64,000 nucleotides of DNA from Kangiellaceae bacterium (GTDB lineage Bacteria > Pseudomonadota > Gammaproteobacteria > Enterobacterales > Kangiellaceae). The stretch covers positions 22,659 to 86,658 of the forward strand of contig JABXIQ010000023.1 in the NCBI GenBank assembly GCA_013373015.1, given 5' to 3'. Numbering within the stretch: position 1 is the first letter of the stretch; each line of letters begins with the position of its first letter. Under the pieces are notes generated by a model. That model was not told where the DNA came from, searched no databases, and saw only the letters and a program-made list of their open reading frames with translations. This document shows positions 56,260 through 64,000 of this stretch, one piece after another. The position numbers and the translations under genes are program-made.

Positions 56260-56706
56260 TTACTCTTCATTAATGATTTTTTCCACAGCAATTTCCGTGC
56301 CATTTACCGCATAAGCACCATGATCATTAGTGTTTAATGTGACCTTAATACTATGTTCGCCAGCACCAAGTTTAGGTAGATGGTGCCAATGGCCATACAA
56401 ACGGCCAATTTTTTCTCCATTCACGTACAAATGAGCATGACCCTGCCCATGCACATGCTTTTTATTGGCATTTTGAGGTGCAAATTCAAAATTATGGGTT
56501 TTGATCTGCAAATTCCAGCCAGCGGTGGCATCAGGTGTTACTTCGACATCAACGCTTGGAATGTTTGGCTGTTGACTTACATCAACCAGTTGATGTTTGT
56601 GGTGATGTTTATGATGCTCATTATCACCAGAAGCCAATAAAGGCGATGAAATCATTGTAGCGCTGGCCACAACCGTCAAAGCAATAAAAGTAGTTATTAA
56701 TTTCAT
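56260..56706 (-). CDS. Secreted histidine-rich protein
   Basis: 148 residues with a signal peptide (about 1-25, LLASG). The mature N-terminus has HHKHHHKH, and the core carries HVHGQGHAHLYVNGEKIGRLYGHWHHLP and LNTNDHGAYAVNG. The histidine pattern suggests periplasmic Cu, Zn or Ni binding, but no tested homolog is recalled. It stands alone, with about 95 bp to the next gene. Confidence 0.75.
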   Translation of the reverse strand: MKLITTFIALTVVASATMISSPLLASGDNEHHKHHHKHQLVDVSQQPNIPSVDVEVTPDATAGWNLQIKTHNFEFAPQNANKKHVHGQGHAHLYVNGEKIGRLYGHWHHLPKLGAGEHSIKVTLNTNDHGAYAVNGTEIAVEKIINEE

Positions 56707-56801
56707 ACATTCTTTACCATAAAATTACGCTTATAACCTATTCTAATGAAACCTAATCAATATTACATGATGAAACTGTAGCGATTTATTGCAAAATTGA
56801 C

Positions 56802-57197
56802 TTATTTTGACAAGTGTCTAAGAGTCTCGGCATTTTGCTCCCAGTTTCGACCATCAAAAGGCTCAATTACCACATTGGCTAAATCCACATTCAAACATCT
56901 AACATTCACACTGATACCATCTGGATTGCTGCGCGGAACATAAAAAGACTTCACGCCGCACGTTTGACAGAAATAATGCTTTGCCACTTTAGTGTTAAAT
57001 TGATAGCAGGCTAAATTAGTCTCACCTTGTGTTAACCGAAACTGCTTTTTTGGCACGATCAAGTGCAAATAGCCGACCCTCTGACACATGGAACAATTAC
57101 AGGCATGTGCAATAAATTGTCGCTCAGCATCAACTTCAAATTGAATCGCTCCACAGTGGCAACCGCCCTGAAAAGTCTTTAATACATTATTTTCCAT
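56802..57197 (-). CDS. GFA-family (CENP-V/glutathione-dependent formaldehyde-activating) protein
   Basis: 131 residues. Zinc-site cysteines are in GGCHCGAIQFEV, CNCSMCQRVG and FCQTCGVKSFY. Family members are rarely characterised beyond a proposed glutathione-formaldehyde reaction. Overlaps the ACT gene by one base (TAATG) and so is translationally linked. Confidence 0.9.
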   Translation of the reverse strand: MENNVLKTFQGGCHCGAIQFEVDAERQFIAHACNCSMCQRVGYLHLIVPKKQFRLTQGETNLACYQFNTKVAKHYFCQTCGVKSFYVPRSNPDGISVNVRCLNVDLANVVIEPFDGRNWEQNAETLRHLSK

Positions 57198-57577
57198 TAA
57201 ACAAAAACGTGATCTTGTTTTTTCAACGTAAGAATTGCTGCAGCCAAATCTCGCTCCTTAACTAAGATATAATCTGTATCAAACGTTGAAATGACAAAAA
57301 TTGAGATTTCTGCCTGCGCCAAACTCTGGCTTAATTGCGCAAGCACTCCCACCATAGAAAAATCTAAAGGACCAACAACTTTGATCGCTTTCCAGCCATC
57401 TTCAATCTTCATAGTTGATGATGGCGTTTGCAAAATTTCACTCGCCACCACAACCGATAATTCTTCGTCAGTACGAGTAATAGATATAAAATCTTGCTCA
57501 AGCCAATTTGAAAGAACACCCTCATCTGGCTGACAACGCACAATCGATAATTCTTTATCTAAAACTGTTAATCGCAT
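57197..57577 (-). CDS. ACT-domain protein
   Basis: 126 residues. The C-terminal ACT-like fold is seen in VGPLDFSMVGVLAQLSQSLAQAEISIFVISTFDTDYILV, the pattern of the CASTOR/ACT_7 group that senses small molecules, often amino acids. It lies 3 bp downstream of the cysteine-synthase-like gene, suggesting a link to sulfur or amino-acid metabolism. Confidence 0.88.
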   Translation of the reverse strand: MRLTVLDKELSIVRCQPDEGVLSNWLEQDFISITRTDEELSVVVASEILQTPSSTMKIEDGWKAIKVVGPLDFSMVGVLAQLSQSLAQAEISIFVISTFDTDYILVKERDLAAAILTLKKQDHVFV

Positions 57578-57580
57578 AGC

Positions 57581-58633
57581 TTATACATTCACAATTAGAT
57601 TTGGATCAAAATTTCTATAGCGCTCAAACAGTTGCTCTATTGTTTCATGATTTTCATCAATACCCTTTTCTTGCAAAAAGTCCGAGTTATACAATTTCGA
57701 ATAGGAACGATCGCCCACATCACAAGCGAAAGTCACAATGGTTTTGCCCTTTTGCCCTTGTTTATCAGCTTGCGCCGCCACTAATAAAGCACCAGCCACA
57801 TTCAAAGCTGAACTACTACCCAGTACAATTCCATCAGCATCACGCACCGCCCGTGAAATAGTCACTAGATCTTGATCGGGCAAAGTTATCGCTTTATCAA
57901 TCTTTGCTTGGCGGAAATTTTCCACCGTTCGCATAATGCCAATCCCTTCGGTAAAAGAACTACCTTGTGCTACATACTCCCCACTTTTCAAATAGTGATA
58001 AATTCCTGAACCATCAGGATCTACAAGCCAAACTTCAACCTCAGGATTTTGCTCTTTCAAATATCGTGAATTGCCCGCAATCGTACCCGCCGTTCCACAC
58101 ACCGACACTAAAGCATCAACCTTTCCCTCTGTTTGTCGCCAAATCTCTGCCCCCGTATGCTCATAATGCGCTTTGGCATTGCTGGTATTTTCAAATTGAT
58201 TGGCCCACCAATAATTATCATTCTCTTCTGCAATACGGCGTGCTGTGTGGTAGAAATGGTTAGGATTAGCAAAAGGACAAGGCTCGACCAAATGCAGTTT
58301 GGCACCATGTAACGCAATCATGCGCTCCTTCTCAGGCGTTTGACCTTTTGGCATCACAGTCAACATCTCAAAACCCAATGCATTTGCTACCAAAGCCAAA
58401 CCTATCCCCGTATTGCCAGCCGTTCCTTCAACGATAGTCATGCCCGGTTTCAGATCGCCATTAGCAATTGCATCTTGCACCATTTGAAGTGCCGCTCGAT
58501 CTTTTATCGAGCCACCAGGATTTTGAAATTCACATTTAAGCAAAATATCCGAACCTGATAATTGGCATAACGAAGGAATCTTCAGTAGATCCGTATTACC
58601 GATCAGCTCTGCAATGTTGTTATGTATCTGCAT
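57581..58633 (-). CDS. PLP-dependent cysteine synthase-like enzyme
   Basis: Fold-type II PLP enzyme of 350 residues. PLP Lys is in GGSIKDRAAL; the phosphate loop appears as GTAGNTGIG and again VCGTAGTIAG; the C-terminal Ser-rich GSSSALN contacts the pyridine. It matches O-acetylserine sulfhydrylase-like proteins but is longer than CysK (about 310-320) and has a distinctive C-terminal extension. First gene of a three-gene operon with ACT and GFA proteins. Exact substrate uncertain. Confidence 0.88.
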   Translation of the reverse strand: MQIHNNIAELIGNTDLLKIPSLCQLSGSDILLKCEFQNPGGSIKDRAALQMVQDAIANGDLKPGMTIVEGTAGNTGIGLALVANALGFEMLTVMPKGQTPEKERMIALHGAKLHLVEPCPFANPNHFYHTARRIAEENDNYWWANQFENTSNAKAHYEHTGAEIWRQTEGKVDALVSVCGTAGTIAGNSRYLKEQNPEVEVWLVDPDGSGIYHYLKSGEYVAQGSSFTEGIGIMRTVENFRQAKIDKAITLPDQDLVTISRAVRDADGIVLGSSSALNVAGALLVAAQADKQGQKGKTIVTFACDVGDRSYSKLYNSDFLQEKGIDENHETIEQLFERYRNFDPNLIVNV

Positions 58634-58721
58634 AATGTCTTATATAAATGATAATTTTTTAGTCTAATAGATTTATTAGCTGTTTTTAAGCAAAACTCGA
58701 TCCCAAACTCCAAAGCAACGC

Positions 58722-59171
58722 CTAAGACAAGTTTTGTGCCAGCCAACGATCCAACTGATTAGCAAACTTTTGTCGATCTTGATGGTTTAGCGCAGCGGGG
58801 CCGCCGCTTTGAATGCCACTGGCTCGCATAGTTTCCATAAAATCACGCATCGTCAGCCGCGCCTTGATGTTTTCCTTCGTATGCAACTCACCCCTTGGAC
58901 TCAAAGCGACAGCTCCCTTATCAATCACCTCAGCCGCCAACGGAATATCGCTGGTAATCACTAGGTCATTAGCCGCAACGCGTTTGACGATTTCATTGTC
59001 CGCCACATCAAACCCTGATGCTACCTGCTTAAACCTCACGCTCGGATAAGGCGGAACACTTATGGCATGATTAGCCACTAAAATTGTCTCTATTCCTGTA
59101 CGTTTGGCCGCTTTGAACAGTATTTCTTTGATCACCACCGGACAAGCATCTGCATCAACCCAAATTTTCAT
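58722..59171 (-). CDS. YaiI/YqxD family (DUF188) protein
   Basis: 149 residues. Family signature [53 protein letters not shown] and [26 protein letters not shown] end. PIN-like fold; function unknown. It starts 5 bp after the UbiA-family gene. Confidence 0.92.
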   Translation of the reverse strand: MKIWVDADACPVVIKEILFKAAKRTGIETILVANHAISVPPYPSVRFKQVASGFDVADNEIVKRVAANDLVITSDIPLAAEVIDKGAVALSPRGELHTKENIKARLTMRDFMETMRASGIQSGGPAALNHQDRQKFANQLDRWLAQNLS

Positions 59172-59176
59172 CTGTT

Positions 59177-60064
59177 TTATTTACCACTTATCATCAAAAT
59201 TAGCCCTATCGACAAAGGGGTCACAACCGCAGAAATAACATTCATCGCCAAATAAGGTATCATTTTTGTCACCAACTCTAACTTCCTAATGCCGAAATAC
59301 ACCACCAAGCCTAACATCAATGGAAATAACGCAAAATAAGCTGTGACAGGTAGATAGTCCACGCTAATAGTCACAATCAACACACATACGGCTAAAATCG
59401 CAAACAACAGATAAACCTTATATGTCCAGCTTAATCCGTAGCGGATTGGAAAATGGTTTCGCGCTACTATCTTATCGGCCTCTATATCAGGAATTTGGTT
59501 TAGCAATAATAAATTATTTGCTAAAAAGAAAGGTATCAGCGATATCCACAATGCAGACTCATGATATTGCCCTGCAAATACGATATAACTGCCAACCACC
59601 ATAATCGGCCCAAAGGCTAAGCCAGGAGCCAACAAACACACCCAAGCATGCTTATTAATCCATTGAGTATAACTGGCGATTATTACCACACCAACCAAAC
59701 CCATCATCAATAAAGGCCAGCCATGTAAATACACAAAATATACACCAATCAATGAAGTTACGATTAAACAAACAATGCCAATCACTAAAACTTTAGATGC
59801 CGCCTGAGGCGCCTCAACCAGAGCCCCGCTACCACCACTAAAAGGGGTTCTCATAGTATTCATATCTAGTCCGCTCTTGAAATCCAAATATTCATTCAAA
59901 GCATTAACGCTAATATGCGCACTAATCACCGCAGCTAACACCAATCCAATGCTCAACTTATCCACCTGATAGCCTTGCGATAACGCCAAGCCCAAAGCCA
60001 ACAAAGCACTTAGCGGTGACAACACTAAAAATGGCAAGCGTATTGCCTTTAACAATGAATTCAT
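59177..60064 (-). CDS. UbiA-superfamily prenyltransferase (MenA-like)
   Basis: 295 residues with about nine helices. Prenyl motif 1 is [19 protein letters not shown] and motif 2 [17 protein letters not shown]. This pattern is closer to 1,4-dihydroxy-2-naphthoate prenyltransferases than to UbiA proper (present at 40143). No other menaquinone gene is nearby, so substrate is open. Confidence 0.85.
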   Translation of the reverse strand: MNSLLKAIRLPFLVLSPLSALLALGLALSQGYQVDKLSIGLVLAAVISAHISVNALNEYLDFKSGLDMNTMRTPFSGGSGALVEAPQAASKVLVIGIVCLIVTSLIGVYFVYLHGWPLLMMGLVGVVIIASYTQWINKHAWVCLLAPGLAFGPIMVVGSYIVFAGQYHESALWISLIPFFLANNLLLLNQIPDIEADKIVARNHFPIRYGLSWTYKVYLLFAILAVCVLIVTISVDYLPVTAYFALFPLMLGLVVYFGIRKLELVTKMIPYLAMNVISAVVTPLSIGLILMISGK

Positions 60065-60170
60065 ATTCCTCTAACCCTCTAACAATTTCGCTCAACAAAG
60101 CTAATTTTTATTTCTAATTTTCTTTTTTTGCAGTATAAATCATTATCTAACAGTTTCCTGAGTTTTCTGC

Positions 60171-60845
60171 TTGAGCCCACTAGACAACACCAGTTCAAAA
60201 CATTCTTTTAACCAAAAATCTGGCAATGATTTTTTTGATGATGATATTTTTGCTCGAATTTGTACCGCAATCGCCGAACAAGGCTATATTATTCTGCCAC
60301 AAGCATTACCAGATCCATTACTGAATAACTTATTGGTTAACCTTATTGAACTCAATCCCCATCAATTCGAACGTGCGGGTATTGGGCGTGAAGACGATTT
60401 CCATAAAAACACTTTCGTTCGTCAAGATGCCATTTATTGGCTAGATCCCAACATGGAATTTGCACAGGCTTATTTTGCATGGATGGAGCAATTACGTTTA
60501 CGAATCAACCAACAACTCTTTTTGGGACTATTTGACTATGAAGCCATGTTTGCCCATTACCCCGAAGGTGCTTTTTATAAACGCCATCTGGATGCTTTTA
60601 AAGGCAACACCAACCGACGATTAAGCACTGTTTTATACCTTAATCCGCAATGGAATCCAGAAGATGGTGGTGAATTACTGATGTATCACAAGCGCCAGAA
60701 ACAGCCTTTTGAAAGTGTATCACCGACTTTTGGCACCATGGTTATTTTCCTTAGCGAACAGTTTCCACACGAAGTACTGCCAGCACAAAAATCACGTTTT
60801 AGCTTAACAGGCTGGTTTAGAGTGAATGAGCAGAATTTGTTTTAA
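60171..60845 (+). CDS. 2OG-Fe(II) oxygenase (proline hydroxylase-like)
   Basis: 224 residues. The iron-binding H-x-D is KRHLDAF, with the distal His in SEQFPHEVLPAQKSRFSLTGW followed by the Arg that binds 2OG; LSTVLYLNPQWNPEDGGEL is the typical connecting strand. The only usable start is TTG 60171, since an in-frame stop lies at 60159 and no Met occurs early. Its stop codon overlaps the terminal attC site of the adjacent cassette array. Substrate unknown. Confidence 0.85.
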   Translation: MSPLDNTSSKHSFNQKSGNDFFDDDIFARICTAIAEQGYIILPQALPDPLLNNLLVNLIELNPHQFERAGIGREDDFHKNTFVRQDAIYWLDPNMEFAQAYFAWMEQLRLRINQQLFLGLFDYEAMFAHYPEGAFYKRHLDAFKGNTNRRLSTVLYLNPQWNPEDGGELLMYHKRQKQPFESVSPTFGTMVIFLSEQFPHEVLPAQKSRFSLTGWFRVNEQNLF

Positions 60846-60953
60846 CGCCGTTGTCAGGCGCGCTTTGGCTGAAGTGGAGTTTTGGGGTAAAGTGGCAAAG
60901 CCACCCCAAAACGAAACGTAGGCCAAAGCGTCGCCTGCACAACTTTGTTAGGT
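60840..60953 (-). repeat. attC site 1 (terminal)
   Basis: Cassette strand: ACCTAAC (R'') to GTTAAAA (R'), 114 bp. Arms GTTGTGCAGGCGACGC... and GCGCGCCTGACAAC are complementary with single extrahelical bases; an inner GTTTTGGGG/CCCCAAAAC stem makes the loop. The R' end departs from GTTRRRY at its last base, as expected where the array meets the chromosome. Confidence 0.85.
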
Positions 60954-60956
60954 ATT

Positions 60957-61724
60957 TTATTTTTCGTAATCAGCTTCGAACCCATATAGAGAAAGGTTTT
61001 TAAGAAAGCTATTTTCACCTACACAATGCAACGCACCGACTACAAACAAGGTTGGTGTTCTATCAACCATAAACTTCACAGCGACAGGACCCCATTCTTT
61101 ATTTCTCTGAAATACTAATTGGTTGAATATGTCAGGGAATATTTTAAGCTTTTCATCTAATATTTCGGCGAGCTTTGTAACATTGCTTGTCTTCCAAGCG
61201 TTAAAAATATCAAACAGCTCTGTTCTCGATGTATGGATATTGTCGATCAAATGCTCAAAAAATCTCAAACAATCATAAGGTTCGCCACATGATTCGAATA
61301 CGTCGAATCCACGACAAGGGGCTTCGAGGTACCCTACCTCCAATCCTTTATCCTTTGAATAATTATGCAACAATGCTTCAACGCCATTTGAAAAAGATAT
61401 GCCGTTTTTTTGCATTAACATAGCCATAACGAAGAAAGTTGCTTTCCACGGACGTAATCCATCAAATGGCTCGTCAACACCAACAGACTTAAGCAATGAT
61501 TCTGCACGTGAATATATACCTTCGGCGCCAGGATAAACTAAATGTTTTCCGCTAATATCGACGCCAGCCTCATTAACAGACGGATCAGTATGATCGGCTT
61601 CAAAAATGATACGCTCGATGCCTTCACAACTTTTTTGCACCCAAGTCGGCATTGCTGTACCGTCAGGTAAGAAATGTACCGACCCTATAACTTTATGTGG
61701 TGTTTCTTTAATTCGCCATAGCAT
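60957..61724 (-). CDS. TraB/GumN-family protein (integron cassette)
   Basis: 255 residues, no signal peptide. TraB/GumN (Tiki-like erythromycin-esterase-fold) signatures are IGSVHFLPDG, the Glu in IIFEADH, GVEALLH and the closing FVVGALHCVGE. Related proteins may be metalloproteases. Most bacterial members are secreted; this one appears cytoplasmic. Stop codon is 3 bp from attC site 1. Role unknown. Confidence 0.82.
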   Translation of the reverse strand: MLWRIKETPHKVIGSVHFLPDGTAMPTWVQKSCEGIERIIFEADHTDPSVNEAGVDISGKHLVYPGAEGIYSRAESLLKSVGVDEPFDGLRPWKATFFVMAMLMQKNGISFSNGVEALLHNYSKDKGLEVGYLEAPCRGFDVFESCGEPYDCLRFFEHLIDNIHTSRTELFDIFNAWKTSNVTKLAEILDEKLKIFPDIFNQLVFQRNKEWGPVAVKFMVDRTPTLFVVGALHCVGENSFLKNLSLYGFEADYEK

Positions 61725-61735
61725 AAGTTCTGTAT

Positions 61736-61795
61736 ACCTAACGCCTCAAACACCGGCGGAGCGTAGCGACGTCCGCGTGCTTTGACTTGTTAGCT
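61736..61795 (-). repeat. attC site 2
   Basis: Cassette strand begins AGCTAACAAGTCAAAGCAC and ends GTTTGAGGCGTTAGGT, 60 bp. R'' AGCTAAC and R' GTTAGGT both fit the RYYYAAC/GTTRRRY consensus; the arms TCAAAGCAC and GTGTTTGA pair with one extrahelical G. This is close to the classic 59-base element. Confidence 0.92.
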
Positions 61796-61797
61796 TT

Positions 61798-63270
61798 TTA
61801 TTCATTCCCAACATCAGAAGTAGGAATTCTGTGAGAAAAACTTGGATAAGATTTATCTAGGTCATCCAATATAGAATTAACCAACAGGCAAGCATCTGAA
61901 ATTGTATCGGGTAAGTTTTGTTGCTTCGGATAACGATGGAGTCTATGAAGCGGGTTCCCGCATGTTTCGAAGCAAGATTCGCGGACTGGCCCCCATGTTC
62001 CATGTGAGTACCCAGAAGTCCATGAATAGTGAACGTCATATGCATCCTTAACGCCTGCTTTATCGCTAAGCTTTCTGAGATCCAAACCGCTCCAGCTCCC
62101 TAGCTCTATGTTTAAAAACTCTTCCCAGAGGTCTTCGCCAGCTATTGCCTCAATGGTGCTCTGGTTAATATGCTTGGGCGGATCCATTAGCTCATCAAAT
62201 CGCAGAGCATTTAATTTCGCTTGTCCCGATCCATAAGCTCGCCATTTCTTCCATAATTCAGGATCATCTTTATCCAACAAATACCTTAGTGATATGTGAG
62301 CCTCGAGGATTGTTCTGAGGCCGAGCCTACCAAGAATACCCGTTCCAATACCAATACCTAGCATTTCGTCGAGGACTCTTACCACATAAAAAGCTACGCC
62401 AAATACAGCATCGTGTCTCGCGTCAATAGCGGTTGTAGAATGTGTATGAGACCAATGCGATTCGATTTCATTAAGGAGTGACGTTACATTACCCCGAGAG
62501 ACAACAGATACTTTTGCGCTAGCTGGTTCTTTTTCTTCCATAAGAGCCAAACAAGGTGAGTTTTTCCACGCCTCATCCCAGAAGGCGTTAGGCCACGTCA
62601 AGTCTTTCTCCACAAGAGGATTTTCCGCCATTTCTGAGGCTCGAATAGATGGTCGTATTTTTTGTAGGTCACCTTCATACGGATAGCCAAACCACTCCTC
62701 TGCCATTTCTTGCGGCACATGAAATTTTCCAGAAATCACCTGGGCCATCAATTTTAGCCAGCGACAGTCCGTAGCTTCTTGAGACTGATGCGGCAGGTTG
62801 AAACCCACAGCATCCATCAAAATCGATATATCGGGTTCTTCTTTGGGTAATAACTTAACCCACGTTTCCCTAGCAGGTAAATTATCGAATAAAGTTAGAA
62901 CAACTAGAGCTGATGCAGTGGTTTTATTCTCCAAGAGAAACCCGATGAACTGCTCTCTCAGCGACTCAGAGAGTTTTGATATCCCAGTTATAGAAATATC
63001 TGAGAACTGATCTTTTTCACCGTGTTCGCCAATGAATGAGAGTATTCTTCGAAATTCTGAAATAGCGTAATCTTGGTCATCAATCACTCGAATGATAGCT
63101 GCCCAGATCATCTCTGGAAGTCTCTCATTAGACCAAGATGAAAAAGTGACTTTATCAGCTACTACAGCAAAGCCCGACTGTAGTTGTTTCCCAACTTTTT
63201 TGTGATTTTGAAGTGAAGTCCTATTTTTACCACTACGGGACTTCTTTCTCCTATTTTTACTTTTCGGCAT
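61798..63270 (-). CDS. DUF5677-like protein of unknown function (integron cassette)
   Basis: 490 residues. A basic N-terminus (MPKSKNRRKKSRSGKNRT) leads to a helical N-terminal half with no recognised domain. The C-terminal half (about 270-470) resembles DUF5677: LRTILEAHISLRYLLDK, ELWKKWRAYGSGQAKLN, and YSWTSGYSHGTWGP with a conserved Ser-x2-x-His-Gly. DUF5677 proteins are often found among accessory and defence genes; function untested here. Stop codon is 2 bp from attC site 2; start is 36 bp from the attC 3 junction. Confidence 0.7.
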   Translation of the reverse strand: MPKSKNRRKKSRSGKNRTSLQNHKKVGKQLQSGFAVVADKVTFSSWSNERLPEMIWAAIIRVIDDQDYAISEFRRILSFIGEHGEKDQFSDISITGISKLSESLREQFIGFLLENKTTASALVVLTLFDNLPARETWVKLLPKEEPDISILMDAVGFNLPHQSQEATDCRWLKLMAQVISGKFHVPQEMAEEWFGYPYEGDLQKIRPSIRASEMAENPLVEKDLTWPNAFWDEAWKNSPCLALMEEKEPASAKVSVVSRGNVTSLLNEIESHWSHTHSTTAIDARHDAVFGVAFYVVRVLDEMLGIGIGTGILGRLGLRTILEAHISLRYLLDKDDPELWKKWRAYGSGQAKLNALRFDELMDPPKHINQSTIEAIAGEDLWEEFLNIELGSWSGLDLRKLSDKAGVKDAYDVHYSWTSGYSHGTWGPVRESCFETCGNPLHRLHRYPKQQNLPDTISDACLLVNSILDDLDKSYPSFSHRIPTSDVGNE

Positions 63271-63305
63271 TCAATTTTCGATCCATGTTGATGAGCGGCA
63301 AGGAA

Positions 63306-63441
63306 AGCTAACGCCCATGGTAACGGGCGTTCAACATGGAGCGGCTGCTCGCGCAACAATGCCGAAGGCATGCGAGAGCTGGCGCAGAATGTTGAACGTC
63401 CCAGTGAGCCGCAGGCGAACGAGTTGACCTACTTGTTATGT
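63306..63441 (-). repeat. attC site 3
   Basis: Cassette strand from ACATAAC (R'', rc of 63435-63441) to GTTAGCT (R', rc of 63306-63312), 136 bp. GGGACGTTCAACAT pairs with ATGTTGAACGCCC, leaving one extrahelical A. It is of VCR-like length. Confidence 0.88.
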
Positions 63442-63443
63442 GA

Positions 63444-63863
63444 TTACTCGCCATTAAACTCTGCCAGCATTTCTTCTCGCCAAGCGCTTACCCCTGACCA
63501 CTTTTCATTCGTTGCTCCGTTGTGCGACCAGAACACCACCTCACCCGATTGATTGAGGCAGTAGTAATCGCCGTTGTCTTCGCAAATTGGAAGAAGGGAT
63601 GTTGGCAGGTTGAAATACTTCCGAGCGTTTTCAACGGCCTCGTAAATATTGACATGACTCGGGGTATTTGCGATTTCAAGCGCTTCCATAGGAATATCAC
63701 CAAGATCGTAGCCGGACTTCAAAAAAGTGATGTATTCGCTGGGAAAAGCAAAGCCGAGTTCTTGCTGGGCTTTGTCAATTTCTTCATCGGTAGGTGGATT
63801 AAAAGCAGAGGTTTCCATTTCTTCCAGAAGTCTTTTTACACATAACAGTGGAATATGCGACAT
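63444..63863 (-). CDS. SMI1/KNR4 (SUKH) family protein (integron cassette)
   Basis: 139 residues. SUKH superfamily pattern: DEEIDKAQQELGFAFPSEYITFLKSGYDLGDI, then LLPICEDNGDYYCLNQSGEVVFWSHNGA. Members often are immunity proteins against contact-dependent toxins; no toxin is next to it, so it could be an orphan immunity gene. Stop codon is 2 bp from attC site 3. Confidence 0.85.
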   Translation of the reverse strand: MSHIPLLCVKRLLEEMETSAFNPPTDEEIDKAQQELGFAFPSEYITFLKSGYDLGDIPMEALEIANTPSHVNIYEAVENARKYFNLPTSLLPICEDNGDYYCLNQSGEVVFWSHNGATNEKWSGVSAWREEMLAEFNGE

Positions 63864-64000
63864 CGAATATAATTTATTGATTTACCTGACATTTATTCTT
63901 TAGATCCCCTTTGGTCTTAATTATCCCTATAAAGCGAACAATTTGGTTCCCGTAGTATTTTCAGCATTTCTTACAAAACTTGTCGGAAATGGCTTACAGG

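Larger units (their letters stand above)
60840..64000 (-). mobile_element. Distal end of a chromosomal integron cassette array
   Basis: Three attC-like sites in one orientation, each 0-3 bp after the stop codon of a minus-strand gene, define at least two complete cassettes and the attC-proximal part of a third. By convention attC follows its gene, so the array reads right to left and the attI site and intI integrase should lie beyond 64000. The array ends at 60840 on host sequence. The cassette genes differ in character from the flanking housekeeping genes. Confidence 0.85.

Noticed and set aside
63864..64000. A fourth attC site at the right edge
   Set aside because: No GTTRRRY/RYYYAAC pair with complementary arms is present in these 137 bases.

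Overview
The window is a contiguous, gene-dense chromosomal segment of an A+T-rich gammaproteobacterium (by eye near 40% G+C; not computed). Conserved neighbourhoods support this: lptM-dapF-DUF484-xerC-yigB with divergent cyaY and nearby uvrD; algZ-algR-hemC-hemD-hemX-hemY; kbl-tdh; ubiC-ubiA beside plsB; a crp gene close to the enteric type; and a TPP-riboswitch thi operon. The large investment in secreted proteases fits a marine proteolytic heterotroph of the Kangiella/Aliikangiella kind, but that placement is inference. No rRNA, tRNA, CRISPR array, prophage or insertion sequence was recognised.

Layout. 1-4.0 kb: end of a TRAP transporter permease, murI, a TRAP solute-binding lipoprotein and a 2OG-Fe(II) oxygenase. 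4.0-12.1 kb: four consecutive minus-strand secreted subtilisin-like (S8) proteases. Each is a single-gene unit with its own promoter and terminator, and all four share a small hairpin followed by GGGGTAG just before the start codon. The fourth also has helically phased TGTATCAA repeats and a perfect CRP half-site pair upstream. 12.1-19.9 kb: uvrD, an unusual lipoprotein of the fumarylacetoacetase/hydratase fold, a hydroxyacid dehydrogenase and the xerC/dapF operon. 19.9-27 kb: an esterase, the algZR two-component pair and the hem operon. 27-34.7 kb: a NhaC antiporter, aroE, small stress genes, crp, rpe, a VanZ protein and a TrpG/PabA-type amidotransferase fused to a membrane domain. 34.8-41.6 kb: an acyl-CoA ligase/PLP decarboxylase pair of the exosortase-A-associated type, plsB and ubiCA. 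41.7-48.5 kb: glpE, a rhomboid protease, threonine degradation, an aquaporin and a PH-domain membrane pair. 48.6-54.6 kb: thiamine biosynthesis (thiC-thiO-thiS-thiG-thiDE-rhodanese) under a TPP riboswitch. 54.6-60.8 kb: small envelope and metabolic genes, including a cysK-like/ACT/GFA operon.

60.84-64.0 kb is different. Three attC recombination sites (about 114, 60 and 136 bp) each lie 0-3 bp after the stop codon of a minus-strand gene (TraB/GumN-like; DUF5677-like; SMI1/KNR4-like). This is the distal end of a chromosomal integron cassette array. Its integrase should lie to the right of the window. The array abuts the host chromosome exactly at the stop codon of a 2OG oxygenase gene.

The most notable items are the integron terminus with its cassette genes, the shared untranslated-leader architecture of the protease quartet with phased operator-like repeats, the membrane-anchored amidotransferase fusion, and a catalytic-looking hydratase made as a lipoprotein.
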